A DNA stretch of 54,417 bases, taken from positions 1-54,417 of the forward strand of contig JAQBPB010000025.1 of NCBI GenBank assembly GCA_028287745.1. Reading direction: 5' to 3'. Shown here piece after piece: positions 25,562 through 36,217 of this stretch (positions are counted from its first letter, which is position 1; each line of letters begins with the position of its first letter). The translations under genes and the position numbers were made by a program. This DNA comes from Chloroflexota bacterium (GTDB taxonomy: Bacteria > Chloroflexota > Chloroflexia > Chloroheliales > Chloroheliaceae). Under the pieces are notes generated by a model. The model was given only the letters and a program-made list of their open reading frames with translations. It had not been told where the DNA came from and ran no database searches.

Positions 25562-26596
25562 CTATAATCCTTCGGGTCCGGCCGCGTCAAGCAGGTCAGC
25601 GTAATGGCGGCGGGCCACGTCAGGATGCGACCTCAAACGCCCCTTGAGATTGTTTTTGCCCACCTCAAAAAAGAGCGGATTCAGCGGGTCGCGGGTTAAC
25701 CCACGAGCCCCACCGGCCAGTTCCAGGGGCAGGTTAAGCAAAGGCACTTTGACATCCAACCCGGCCCCAAAGAAAAAGGCCACCGAGCGCCGGTCAATCT
25801 CGCCCGGTGGAGTCACCACCCGGTGGACGGTTGCCCGCAAATAACCATTCGAAGCCAGCTCCAAAACTTCACCAATATTGATGACAAAAGTTCCGGGGAT
25901 AGGCGGAGCGGCAATCCAGCGCCCATCGTGTTCGACCTCCAGGCCGGGTTGGACATCCTGCAAAAGAATTGTCACAAACCCACCGTCTTTGTGCGGCCCT
26001 ACGCCCTGATCCCCGCCGGTGGTGGCCCGACCGGGGTAGCGAATCAGCTTGATAAGCTGGTTAGGGTCGGGCATGAAAATATCATCAAAGACATTTTCGG
26101 GCTGGCCGAGTGCCGCCGCGAAGGCCCGCAGCAGCCGGATAGCCAGATCGCTCAGTTGCGCCTGGTAGCGAGTTGCCACCTCGCGCAGTTCCGGCAACTC
26201 TACCGGCCACTGGTTCGGGCCTTGCAAGCGCCAGTAGGCCGGTAGCCCGGCATCGGTGGGCAGGGCCGGTTTCTCGGCCCCGATGTCTATTTGCTCCCGC
26301 CAATCGGGCAGGCCGCGAGTCTGTTCCAGGCCAATCCGGGTATAACCCCGGAAATGGGGCGAGTTTACCATTTCAACGGCTAATTTTGCTTCTTCCGGCA
26401 AGGCAAAGAACTGCCGGGATACGGTCAATATTTGTTCGATTAAACTTTCATCAATGCCGTGACCGGACAGGTAAAAAAAGCCCAGTTCATAGGCGGCTTC
26501 CCGCAATTCGGCCAGGAAAGCTTCTTTTTCGGCCGGGCCGGCTTCCATTCGTGAGAAATCTAGGACCGGTAAGTTAGACCACTTCGTAGAGGCCAT
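25562..26596 (-). CDS. 2-oxoglutarate/Fe(II) oxygenase, isopenicillin N synthase-like
   Basis: The N-terminal DIOX_N domain (LPVLDFSRM, LGFFYLSGHGI) is followed by the jelly-roll core. The iron triad is His202, Asp204 (GPHKDGGF) and His258 (TVHRV), counted from the ATG at 26596. The 2OG-binding RxS is RRS near 269-271. That ATG has GGAG eight bases upstream; a longer frame adds 19 residues with no SD. Members hydroxylate or ring-close amino acids, peptides and hormones, and the substrate cannot be predicted. The gene follows metY by about 90 bp on the same strand, with a hairpin in the gap. Confidence 0.9.
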   Translation of the reverse strand: MASTKWSNLPVLDFSRMEAGPAEKEAFLAELREAAYELGFFYLSGHGIDESLIEQILTVSRQFFALPEEAKLAVEMVNSPHFRGYTRIGLEQTRGLPDWREQIDIGAEKPALPTDAGLPAYWRLQGPNQWPVELPELREVATRYQAQLSDLAIRLLRAFAAALGQPENVFDDIFMPDPNQLIKLIRYPGRATTGGDQGVGPHKDGGFVTILLQDVQPGLEVEHDGRWIAAPPIPGTFVINIGEVLELASNGYLRATVHRVVTPPGEIDRRSVAFFFGAGLDVKVPLLNLPLELAGGARGLTRDPLNPLFFEVGKNNLKGRLRSHPDVARRHYADLLDAAGPEGL

Positions 26597-26615
26597 ATCA
26601 TTTGCTCCTTTAAAC

Positions 26616-26646
26616 GGTGGCGTTTGACCCTGTCTATAACGCCACC
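26616..26646 (-). other. Hairpin in the oxygenase 5' leader
   Basis: GGTGGCGTT (26616-26624) pairs perfectly with AACGCCACC (26638-26646). It ends about ten bases upstream of the oxygenase SD. No T-run follows, so it is more likely an mRNA processing or translation-control structure than a terminator. Confidence 0.6.
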
Positions 26647-26687
26647 AGACCAATGTTTACAAACTTGGCTTTTAACGGCCAGCCACG

Positions 26688-28879
<2,192 letters not shown>

Positions 28880-28880
28880 C

Positions 28881-29837
28881 TTACTTTACCCTTATGCGCG
28901 GGTCTAAAAACTGGAGTGCCACGTCCGCCAGGAAGTTGATAAACACTACCAGGAAGGCAATGTAAACTACCAGGGTTTGAATCAGGGGGAAATCCCTCGA
29001 GGATATGGATGAAATCAGCAGCCTCCCGATACCCGGCAGGCCAAAGACCTGCTCGATAATAATGCTGCCTGAGAATATTTCGGCAATAATAATACCCAGC
29101 AGGGTAATTACCGGGGCGAGGGCATTTTTGAGGACGTGGCGGTACAGCACGGTATTGTCGTCAATACCTTTGCTGAAGGCGGTCCGCACATAGTCCGCTT
29201 TAAGTTGGCTCAGGATTGAACCTCTCAGGAATTTAACCAGAATGGCGATATTGGGAAGGGCTATTACCAGGGCCGGGAAGATCATGTAGCGGATAAAGCC
29301 GCCGAAGTCCTGCTTATAGTCCACATAATTGCCGGGCGAGAAAAATTTTAGTTGCAGGCCGAAAATCCAGATAAATAGAATTCCCAGGAAGAAACTTGGT
29401 ATCGCCAGACTAATCATCGAAACCTGGTTTATCACCCTGTCAATGCCGGTGTTGCGTTTTTTGGCACTGAACACCCCCGCCGGTATCGATACGACAACAA
29501 TCAAAATAATGGTCAGTACGGAAAGCCAGCCCGTGACCGGCAGCCGGTCCGCGATTAAATCACCGATTGGGACGGAATATTTAATTGAGTTGCCAAAATT
29601 GCCCTGGACCAACCCGGTCAACCAGTCGAAGAATCTTACCGGCAGCGGTTGGTTAAGGCCAAGCTGAGCCCTTAACACTTCTACTCTTTCAGGTGTGGCT
29701 TCGGTGCCAAGAATCAAGAGTACCGGGTCGCCAGGTATCAGGTTAAAAGCGGAAAAAGTTAGAATCGAAACTAAAAGTAATGTCAGAAGCAGCGTCAGAA
29801 ACCGGCGAACCAGATATTTTGTCATATTTATAGGCAA
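28881..29837 (-). CDS. Peptide/nickel-type ABC transporter permease (DppB-like)
   Basis: A 318-residue permease of the DppB/OppB branch. It has the conserved N-terminus (YLVRRFLTLLLTLLLVSILT, FNLIPGDP), the coupling loop (ADYVRTAFSKGIDDNTVLYR) and the C-terminal EQVFGLPGIGRLLI. It forms the membrane channel together with the DppC-like protein. Confidence 0.94.
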   Translation of the reverse strand: MPINMTKYLVRRFLTLLLTLLLVSILTFSAFNLIPGDPVLLILGTEATPERVEVLRAQLGLNQPLPVRFFDWLTGLVQGNFGNSIKYSVPIGDLIADRLPVTGWLSVLTIILIVVVSIPAGVFSAKKRNTGIDRVINQVSMISLAIPSFFLGILFIWIFGLQLKFFSPGNYVDYKQDFGGFIRYMIFPALVIALPNIAILVKFLRGSILSQLKADYVRTAFSKGIDDNTVLYRHVLKNALAPVITLLGIIIAEIFSGSIIIEQVFGLPGIGRLLISSISSRDFPLIQTLVVYIAFLVVFINFLADVALQFLDPRIRVK

Positions 29838-29909
29838 ACAGTAAATTAACTAAAGATAACGGTCAGGCCAACCGTTTAAGATTGGCCCGACCGGGCATAA
29901 TTGGCCGGT

Positions 29910-31586
29910 TTAACTTTTGAAGTAAAGCGTTGAAACATCAAATACGTAAAGCGGGTAAGGGGTATAACCTTCCAGACCGTTCTTTAACGCTACAAAGGAA
30001 GCAATATCCTGGATGTAGATGTTGGCAGCATCTTTAGAAATTTGCTGCTGAGTCTGCTTGAACAGGTCAATCTGTTTGGCCTTGTCCGTTTCGTTCACTG
30101 CTTTGGCATACAACGCGTCAAACTCGGCGCTCTTGTAGTTAAAGAAGTTGTTTGTAGCGGTCGAAACGTACCGGGAAAGGAAACTTTGCGGTGAAAGGTT
30201 GGAACCGTCAACCGAAATGATAGTTGCCTGGTACTCCCGGCCCGTGTAGACCTTGCTAAGCCAGGTCGGGAAATCGACCAGAGAAATCTGGGCGTTAACC
30301 CCGATGGTTTTCAACTGGTTGACGATAACCGTCGCCGTATCTACATGGACCTGGTAGTTGGACGGTACGGAAATGGTCAGGTTGAACCCGTTCGGGAAAC
30401 CGGCTTCGCTCAACAACTGTTTGGCTTTGGCAGTGTCCTTCTTGTAGGCATTGGTCAGGCTGTCGTCAAAGTAAGCCTTGAGGCCCGGAATGACCGGCGT
30501 TCCGACCCGGGTGCCTTTGCCAAAGTTGACCGTATTCATGATTTCATCCGGGTCAATCGCGTAGCTCAGCGCCTGGCGAACCTTGATGTTATCGAAGGGT
30601 TTAACCGAGTTGTTCAGGTTAAGCTGCTGAACCGCATTTGAATTGGCCTGTACAATTTTGAAGTTGCTTCCCACCTGTTTGGACGTGTTATTGTCCACAC
30701 TGGTTACGTCCACACTACCACCCTGTAACCCTAACAGCAAAGCGTTCGTGTCGGAGAAAAACTTGTAAGTAACCTGGTCCAGGTGCGGCAAATCTTTCTG
30801 CCAGTAGGTGGCATTCTTCTTCAGTACCAGCGATTGCTGTGGGGTAAAGGATACAAATGAGAAAGGCCCGGTCCCGACCGGTTTGGTATTCTGGTCCTTG
30901 TAGTCCTTTGGCACAATTGCCATGGTCAGGTAAGGCGTGAAGTTATTATCCGCCGCCTTCAGAGTAATTTTTACGCTGGTAGGATCAACGACTTCTACTG
31001 CCGAAATATTGGACAGGCCCGCGATTTTTAGCCCAACGGCGGTATCGAGGGAGTACTTAACATCCTCGGCCGAGACGTTAGCGCCGTTATGAAACTTCAA
31101 ACCGCTTCTCAGCTTGACCGTGTAGGTTTTGGCATCGGCAGAGATAACCGGTAAACTTTCGGCCACGGCCGGTACCAGGTTGCCGTCTTTGTCCGGTTTC
31201 ACCAGCCCTTCGAAAACATTGAAAAGTACCGAACGGGTGTCGGCACTGGTAGCCTGGTAAGGGTCGAGATGGTCTACTTCGGTCTGCAAGCCAATGACAA
31301 TAGACCCGCCCTTTTTGATATTTGTCGCAGCAGCAGCAGTTGTCGCAGCGGCGGTAGTTCCTGTAGTCGCAGCGGTAGTTCCGGCAACGGTAGCCGCCCC
31401 GGTGGTAGTCGAAGCAGCGGTAGTCGCGGCGGAAGCCGCAGTAGTCGAAGACGCTGTGGTCGCAGCGGCGGTAGTAGCAGCGGGAGCGGTTGTCGCGGTA
31501 TTATCGCCACAGGCAGCCAGGAGTGAGGCAACCATAATGGCACTTAATAGCGAAACCGGCCAGAAACTGCGTTTCTGCTTAAACAT
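29910..31586 (-). CDS. ABC transporter substrate-binding lipoprotein, family 5
   Basis: The signal peptide ends in LLAAC with the lipidated Cys26. A Thr/Ala-only linker of about 65 residues follows, a typical Chloroflexota tether. The SBP_bac_5 fold then has GSIVIGLQTEVDHLDP, YTVKLRSGLKFHNG and the KQLLSEAGFPNGF segment. Family members bind oligopeptides, nickel complexes or glutathione. The ATG at 31586 has AGGAGAG five bases upstream; an 18-codon upstream extension lacks an SD. It heads the gene row with the two permeases, metY and the oxygenase. Confidence 0.92.
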   Translation of the reverse strand: MFKQKRSFWPVSLLSAIMVASLLAACGDNTATTAPAATTAAATTASSTTAASAATTAASTTTGAATVAGTTAATTGTTAAATTAAAATNIKKGGSIVIGLQTEVDHLDPYQATSADTRSVLFNVFEGLVKPDKDGNLVPAVAESLPVISADAKTYTVKLRSGLKFHNGANVSAEDVKYSLDTAVGLKIAGLSNISAVEVVDPTSVKITLKAADNNFTPYLTMAIVPKDYKDQNTKPVGTGPFSFVSFTPQQSLVLKKNATYWQKDLPHLDQVTYKFFSDTNALLLGLQGGSVDVTSVDNNTSKQVGSNFKIVQANSNAVQQLNLNNSVKPFDNIKVRQALSYAIDPDEIMNTVNFGKGTRVGTPVIPGLKAYFDDSLTNAYKKDTAKAKQLLSEAGFPNGFNLTISVPSNYQVHVDTATVIVNQLKTIGVNAQISLVDFPTWLSKVYTGREYQATIISVDGSNLSPQSFLSRYVSTATNNFFNYKSAEFDALYAKAVNETDKAKQIDLFKQTQQQISKDAANIYIQDIASFVALKNGLEGYTPYPLYVFDVSTLYFKS

Positions 31587-31739
31587 AAAAACTCTCCTAT
31601 TATCTGAATACAGTGTTTTGTGACATTTCACGGTAAGCATGGCGCTTTAAATTACCGCTCATACCGGTCAATTATCCTGATAAAACAAAATCCCCCTAAA
31701 CCGATAAACCGCGGGTAAGCCCCTTATAAGATTACCTGG

Positions 31740-32699
31740 TTATTTTTGAATATGGCTTTCGAGCCATTCAAAAATATCACTAAACACCTCACACCGGTTT
31801 ACTTCCCTTAGAATACTGTGCCGCTGATCCTTGTACAGCTTATACTGTACATCCGTTAAACCTACCTGTTTAAATTGCTCATATTGGGTCCGGGTAACGG
31901 TCCCATTATCAGTTATTATATCCTTATCCCCGCTCAATAAAAATACCGGCAGAGATTTTGGTATTTTGTCCAGGTTTTCAGCTTTAGCAATTTCCTTTTG
32001 AGCCAGAAAAGAGAAATAGTAAAACTGGTTATTGAACAGGATATAAGTATAAGGCAATTTCAACGAAGCTTCTATCATGCTCTGGTCGCTGGTAATCCAA
32101 TCAAGTTGGGTCTTTACCGGCTCGAACTGCATGTTGAGATTGCGGAAAATTGCCTCAAACGCGTCTTTGGCCGTGGCTTTCCAGCCGTTCGCTTCAATTT
32201 CCCTTTCAATTATTTTAAGCAGTTCGTCGGTTCCCGCCGAAGCTGAAGAAGCCCCGGTCAGAATTAAACCGCTGATATCAGAACCATAGCTTTGCACGTA
32301 TAACCGGGCAACTACCGACCCCATGCTATGCGCCAGTAAGAAAACCGGGATACCGGGATGAGCCGCTTTTATCCTCTGAGTCAGGACAAACTGGTCATCC
32401 CGCATTTTCTGAAACCCATTAACGCCAATATCGCCCGCTTTTTCTTTGTATTCCGGTAAGGCTACATCCCCGGCCGTCCGGCCGTGGCCCCTGGCTTCCA
32501 GTATATAGACCGCAAACCCGGCTTTATTAGCTTCCTGGCTGAACTCGGTATAGTAGTCGGCCGTTTCACCCATCCCATGCGCAACCTGGATTACTCCTTT
32601 AAGGGTTGGCTGGCTGCCCGGCCAGGTTTGCAGGTAAATTTTCTCGCCGTCAAGGGCATCAAAATACTCGGAGGTAAAGCCTACAACTTGCTGAGACAT
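31740..32699 (-). CDS. Alpha/beta hydrolase, serine aminopeptidase S33 / monoacylglycerol lipase type
   Basis: The nucleophile elbow is AHSMG with Ser125. The acid is likely in LLSGDKD and the base is the His in QRHSILRE, near the C-terminus. The oxyanion region is AHGMGETADYY. No signal peptide is seen, so it is probably cytoplasmic. Relatives hydrolyse monoacylglycerols or lysophospholipids; the true substrate is unknown. Two palindromes that could bind a repressor lie upstream (32767-32799 and 32944-32966). Confidence 0.9.
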   Translation of the reverse strand: MSQQVVGFTSEYFDALDGEKIYLQTWPGSQPTLKGVIQVAHGMGETADYYTEFSQEANKAGFAVYILEARGHGRTAGDVALPEYKEKAGDIGVNGFQKMRDDQFVLTQRIKAAHPGIPVFLLAHSMGSVVARLYVQSYGSDISGLILTGASSASAGTDELLKIIEREIEANGWKATAKDAFEAIFRNLNMQFEPVKTQLDWITSDQSMIEASLKLPYTYILFNNQFYYFSFLAQKEIAKAENLDKIPKSLPVFLLSGDKDIITDNGTVTRTQYEQFKQVGLTDVQYKLYKDQRHSILREVNRCEVFSDIFEWLESHIQK

Positions 32700-32766
32700 G
32701 ATAAAAATCCTGTGTAAAGTTATGCCCGGAATATCTAAGGGCTTGGCTAGCGATAAAATTAAAAAA

Positions 32767-32799
32767 GTTCGTACTGTACAGTCTATTCTGCCAGACGAA
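32767..32799. promoter_or_regulatory. Candidate operator: ACTGTACAGT palindrome flanked by GTTCGT/ACGAAC
   Basis: A perfect 10-bp palindrome ACTGTACAGT (32773-32782) lies inside a wider inverted arrangement, GTTCGT at 32767 and ACGAAC near 32794. It is about 70 bp upstream of the hydrolase start, where a TetR-like repressor could act. Confidence 0.5.
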
Positions 32800-32943
32800 C
32801 CGCCGGTGGACCACTAATTTCCAGTGTTATATTCTGCTGGGTTAGGTCGCAGCGCTCTACTGCTCTCAATTCTGAACCCTTTTATAACTTAGTTACTCTA
32901 AATTGTCAAGAAGAACCCTATAACTATGTTTACAAACAATATC

Positions 32944-32966
32944 AGATACAATGTATGATTGTATCT
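32944..32966. promoter_or_regulatory. Candidate operator: 9-bp inverted repeat
   Basis: AGATACAAT (32944-32952) and ATTGTATCT (32958-32966) are perfect reverse complements around a 5-bp centre (GTATG). The 14-bp centre-to-centre spacing and AT-rich arms fit a dimeric helix-turn-helix repressor (GntR, PadR or TetR type). No regulator gene is adjacent. Confidence 0.6.
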
Positions 32967-33158
32967 ACTTATAATTACTTTCTTTGCTCCTTAAAAGTTT
33001 CAATGTTTTTTGTTAACTTTTAACGGGCTATTTCCCTGGAGTTCAGCTATTCCTTGCCGATTCGAAAAAACCGGGTGGACAGGCTAAAATAGCCGGGCAG
33101 CCCGCAGGTGTAGAGCTGAAAAGGCCAAGCCATTCAATTTTGACTATAAAAGGAAATT

Positions 33159-33503
33159 ATGGACGATACATTCGAACTTTATGATTTGAAAGTTAGCATT
33201 GAAGCTATTCAGGGCCGCTGCACCTGTGACCATAACGTGGGTGATTATTTTGAATTGAAAGGCGGCAAGCTGGAACTTCCCGCCGGACAGAGCTTTTGCC
33301 TTTATGCCTTGCAGTCGGCCATTCCCCTGCTTCCGGCCAAGCAGCGACCGCTCCATCCCAACGACTGGATGCAGACCGATAGCCGGGTGGTCTGCCCCGA
33401 CCCGCTTTGCGGAGTGGTGATGCTTATTCAGCGCCGGTCACCCCGCATCCTCAAGCATTCCGATGTTAGCGCCGTGGAAATGGACCGGTCTGAAAATCCC
33501 TAG
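33159..33503 (+). CDS. TIGR04076 family protein
   Basis: A 114-residue cysteine-containing protein. The N-terminal LYDLKVSIEAIQGRCTCDHN, the central GGKLELPAGQSFCLYALQSA and the late VVCPDPLCGVVMLIQR match the TIGR04076 pattern: a CxxxH-like motif, F(C)(L/I)YAL, and ACPDP. The family is of unknown function; conserved Cys and His suggest metal or cofactor binding. AAAGGAAA precedes the ATG. The last four bases overlap the 3' end of the convergent alcohol dehydrogenase gene, and no terminator separates them. Confidence 0.85.
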   Translation: MDDTFELYDLKVSIEAIQGRCTCDHNVGDYFELKGGKLELPAGQSFCLYALQSAIPLLPAKQRPLHPNDWMQTDSRVVCPDPLCGVVMLIQRRSPRILKHSDVSAVEMDRSENP

Positions 33504-34657
33504 AATTTGATGATCTGGCGGACGGTTGCGCCTTCGGCCAGGCGGTCGAACCCGGTATTTATTTCTTCCAGGGGCAAATACTGGCTGACCAGTTCATCAA
33601 CAGGCAGTTTTCCGTTCATGTACAGGCTTATCAGCCGGGGAATATCCCGGCGCGGCACCGCCGAACCCATAAAGGACCCCATAATGGTCTTTTCCATATA
33701 GGTTATACTGGCCGCCGCGATCGAAAATTGTTGGCTGGGCGGTGCTACTCCGATACAGACAGTCTTGCCGCCCCGCATGGTTGATTCATAGGCCTGGGCC
33801 ATAACTTTTGCATTACCGACCGCTTCAAAGGCGAAATCGGTCCCGCCACCGCTGAGTGACTTGACTGCTTTAACCGGGTCGGTTTCCAGGGCATTGATAG
33901 TGTGGTCGGCCCCTAACCGTTTTGCCAGTTCAAACTTGGCTGGTTGGGTATCTACCACGATTATTGGATAGGCCCCGGCCAGTTTCGCCCCCATTACGGC
34001 GCTAAGTCCAACTCCACCCAGCCCAAAGATTACTACTGACTCGCCCGGGTTGACCCTGGCGGTGTTGACAACCGCCCCGACCCCGGTAATAATCGCGCAG
34101 CCAAACAGGGCCGCTTTATCCAGCGGGATATCTTTTTCGATTTTAACCAGGGATTCCTGGGCCGCTACGGTGTACTGCGAAAAAGCGGCCGCACCCAGAT
34201 AATGGAGGACCGGCCCACCGTCCTTGCGGTGAAAGCGGATAGTATTGCGGAGTAAAGTCCCGGCCAGGTTTGCCTTCCCACCTTCTTTACATAATACAGG
34301 CCGCCCGACCGAGCAGAAGTGGCAGTGGCCGCACATCGGCACGAACGAAAAGACCACGTGATCGTCCGGTTTCAGGTCGCGGACGCCAGGACCGACCTCC
34401 CGGACAATCCCGCTGGCTTCGTGTCCCAGGATGACCGGGGGAGGGGTTGGAAGGCCCAGGTGGCGGGGTACCGGCCGGGCAATTGAGCCGTTTATAGTTG
34501 AAAGGTCCGAATGGCAAAGACCGGCCCCGGCCATTTCCACCAGCACTTCGCCTTCACCTGGCCCATCTAGCTCAATTTCTTCAATTACCAGGGGTTGTGA
34601 ACCGGCATACGGCCGGGGTTTTTCAGTTTCGTACATCACGGCGGCACGAGTCAACAT
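33500..34657 (-). CDS. Zinc-dependent alcohol dehydrogenase (class III / NDMA-like MDR family)
   Basis: Medium-chain dehydrogenase with catalytic zinc ligands in GLCHSDL and GHEASG and the Cys in LFGCAIITGVG. The structural zinc site is CGHCHFCSVGRPVLC. The Rossmann motif is FGLGGVGLSAVMGAKLAG. The 385-residue length and the loop after the structural zinc match the class III/aryl alcohol branch. AGGAG lies about nine bases before the ATG. The gene sits 43 bp downstream of the DHA2-type transporter gene and may be co-transcribed with it. The alcohol substrate is unknown. Confidence 0.92.
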   Translation of the reverse strand: MLTRAAVMYETEKPRPYAGSQPLVIEEIELDGPGEGEVLVEMAGAGLCHSDLSTINGSIARPVPRHLGLPTPPPVILGHEASGIVREVGPGVRDLKPDDHVVFSFVPMCGHCHFCSVGRPVLCKEGGKANLAGTLLRNTIRFHRKDGGPVLHYLGAAAFSQYTVAAQESLVKIEKDIPLDKAALFGCAIITGVGAVVNTARVNPGESVVIFGLGGVGLSAVMGAKLAGAYPIIVVDTQPAKFELAKRLGADHTINALETDPVKAVKSLSGGGTDFAFEAVGNAKVMAQAYESTMRGGKTVCIGVAPPSQQFSIAAASITYMEKTIMGSFMGSAVPRRDIPRLISLYMNGKLPVDELVSQYLPLEEINTGFDRLAEGATVRQIIKF

Positions 34658-34700
34658 TGATCGTCTCCTGGGTTATCAATTTGTTTATTTGGCCGGGTTA

Positions 34701-36197
34701 TTAAGCTTTTCCCGGGGAGGTTCGAATCAATAGTAATGAAATCAGCCCACCCAGGAAAGCCAGTCCGGCACAGATAAATATAACCCAGTGGAAAGCGGTT
34801 GTATAGGCTTCGCCGTTGAGGATTGCCAGGTCGGGCGGCAGACCCTGGGAGTTGCCGGAGCCTTTGGAAGCTTTAGCGACCATATGCAGGAGGTTCGCTT
34901 TTTCCGCTGGCAAGTCCCGCGCTACGGCGTCCAGGTTGTTGGCAAATAGCTGAGAGACCAGGATACCCAGTCCGGCGATTGCCAGCAAAGCGGCAATTCT
35001 TGACACCACGTTATTGATGGCTGAGGCTACACCGGCATTTTGGGCCGGTACGGAGGCCATAACTATTCCGGTCAGGGGCGCGACCGTGGTAGACAGGCCC
35101 AGGCCCATTATAAAAGCTGCCGGCAAGACAATTAGCCAGATATTGGAATCAGGCTGTAAGAAAAGAAACAGCAGGAGTCCGGCGGCATAAATCATTGGCC
35201 CAACCGTCATAAAAGGGCGGGCTCCATAACGCCCCGCTAACTTTCCGATCCTGGGCGAAAGCAGCAACATCAAAATTGAGGAAGGCAGCATTACCACCCC
35301 GCTTACAAGGGCCGATTGGCCCATAATGTGCTGCACATAGAGCGGGAAAAAGAAGCCTACACCGTAAAGGGCAAAGTAGACCCCCAGGGTTACCAGGTTT
35401 ACCGCTCGGAAGTTACCTGACCGGAATAGAGTCAGGGGCATCATCGGGTGGTCCACTTTTAACTCGACCAGGATAAACAGGCCGCAGGCGGCCAGACCGC
35501 CAACCAGGCTTACCAGCACCAGCCAGTTATCCCAACCTAAAACGGGACCTTCTATCAGGCCGTAGACAGTACCGCCCAGCCCGGCTATTCCAAGGGTTGC
35601 GCCAGCCAAATCCAACTTTCGGGGACTTTGCCGGTCGTAACTTTCCGGCACGGAGCGCAACAGCCAGAATACTACAGCGATTACCGGCACATTAATTAAA
35701 AAGACCATGTGCCAGGAGAATGAATCAACCAGCCAGCCGCCTAAAAAAGGGCCAATCAATGAGGTTATGCCGCTCCACCCGGCCCATGTTCCGATAGCTT
35801 TGCCGCGCTCTTCCGGTCCGGTAAATACGGCGGTAATAATCGCCAGAGAGCCGGGAACCAGGAAAGCCCCGCCTACTCCCTGTAGTAGGCGGGCAACCAC
35901 CAGCATACGGGCATCCGGGGCCAGCCCACAGCCGATTGAACTGGCTCCAAAGATAATCAAGCCCGCCAGCATTGCCTTTTTCCGGCCGTAGCTGTCGCCC
36001 AGCGAACCGCCCACAATCAGGAAGGCTGCCAGGGTCAGGATATAACCATCCACAATCCATTGTAATCCCGAAAGGCCCATTTTCAGGTCGCGATCAATCG
36101 CCGGTAAGGCCACATTTACTACGGTGCTGTCTAAAAAAACAATCCCTGAAGCCATGACCATTGCGATCAAGGTCAGCCGCTGCGCTTTTTGTGTCAT
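34701..36197 (-). CDS. MFS transporter, DHA2 (EmrB/QacA-like) family
   Basis: A 498-residue protein with fourteen predicted helices, the DHA2 layout. The N-terminal motif DSTVVNVALPAIDRDL and LQWIVDGYILTLAA are diagnostic, and motif A is GSLGDSYGRKKAM. Motif C is in the fifth helix (VPGSLAIITAV). Family members export drugs or metabolites by proton antiport. It precedes the alcohol dehydrogenase gene on the same strand. Confidence 0.93.
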   Translation of the reverse strand: MTQKAQRLTLIAMVMASGIVFLDSTVVNVALPAIDRDLKMGLSGLQWIVDGYILTLAAFLIVGGSLGDSYGRKKAMLAGLIIFGASSIGCGLAPDARMLVVARLLQGVGGAFLVPGSLAIITAVFTGPEERGKAIGTWAGWSGITSLIGPFLGGWLVDSFSWHMVFLINVPVIAVVFWLLRSVPESYDRQSPRKLDLAGATLGIAGLGGTVYGLIEGPVLGWDNWLVLVSLVGGLAACGLFILVELKVDHPMMPLTLFRSGNFRAVNLVTLGVYFALYGVGFFFPLYVQHIMGQSALVSGVVMLPSSILMLLLSPRIGKLAGRYGARPFMTVGPMIYAAGLLLFLFLQPDSNIWLIVLPAAFIMGLGLSTTVAPLTGIVMASVPAQNAGVASAINNVVSRIAALLAIAGLGILVSQLFANNLDAVARDLPAEKANLLHMVAKASKGSGNSQGLPPDLAILNGEAYTTAFHWVIFICAGLAFLGGLISLLLIRTSPGKA

Positions 36198-36217
36198 TAT
36201 TAACCCGGGTTATTTTA

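Larger units (their letters stand above)
32700..33158. other. Divergent intergenic region with two palindromes
   Basis: This 459-bp gap between the hydrolase and the TIGR04076 gene must hold both promoters. I see no gene. A short GGCTA/TAGCC hairpin and a CGGGC/GCCCG hairpin lie near 33083-33106. Confidence 0.5.

Noticed and set aside
31294..31623. Plus-strand ORF opposite the binding-protein linker
   Set aside because: It is the antisense image of the Thr/Ala repeat linker and has only Val/Ala runs.
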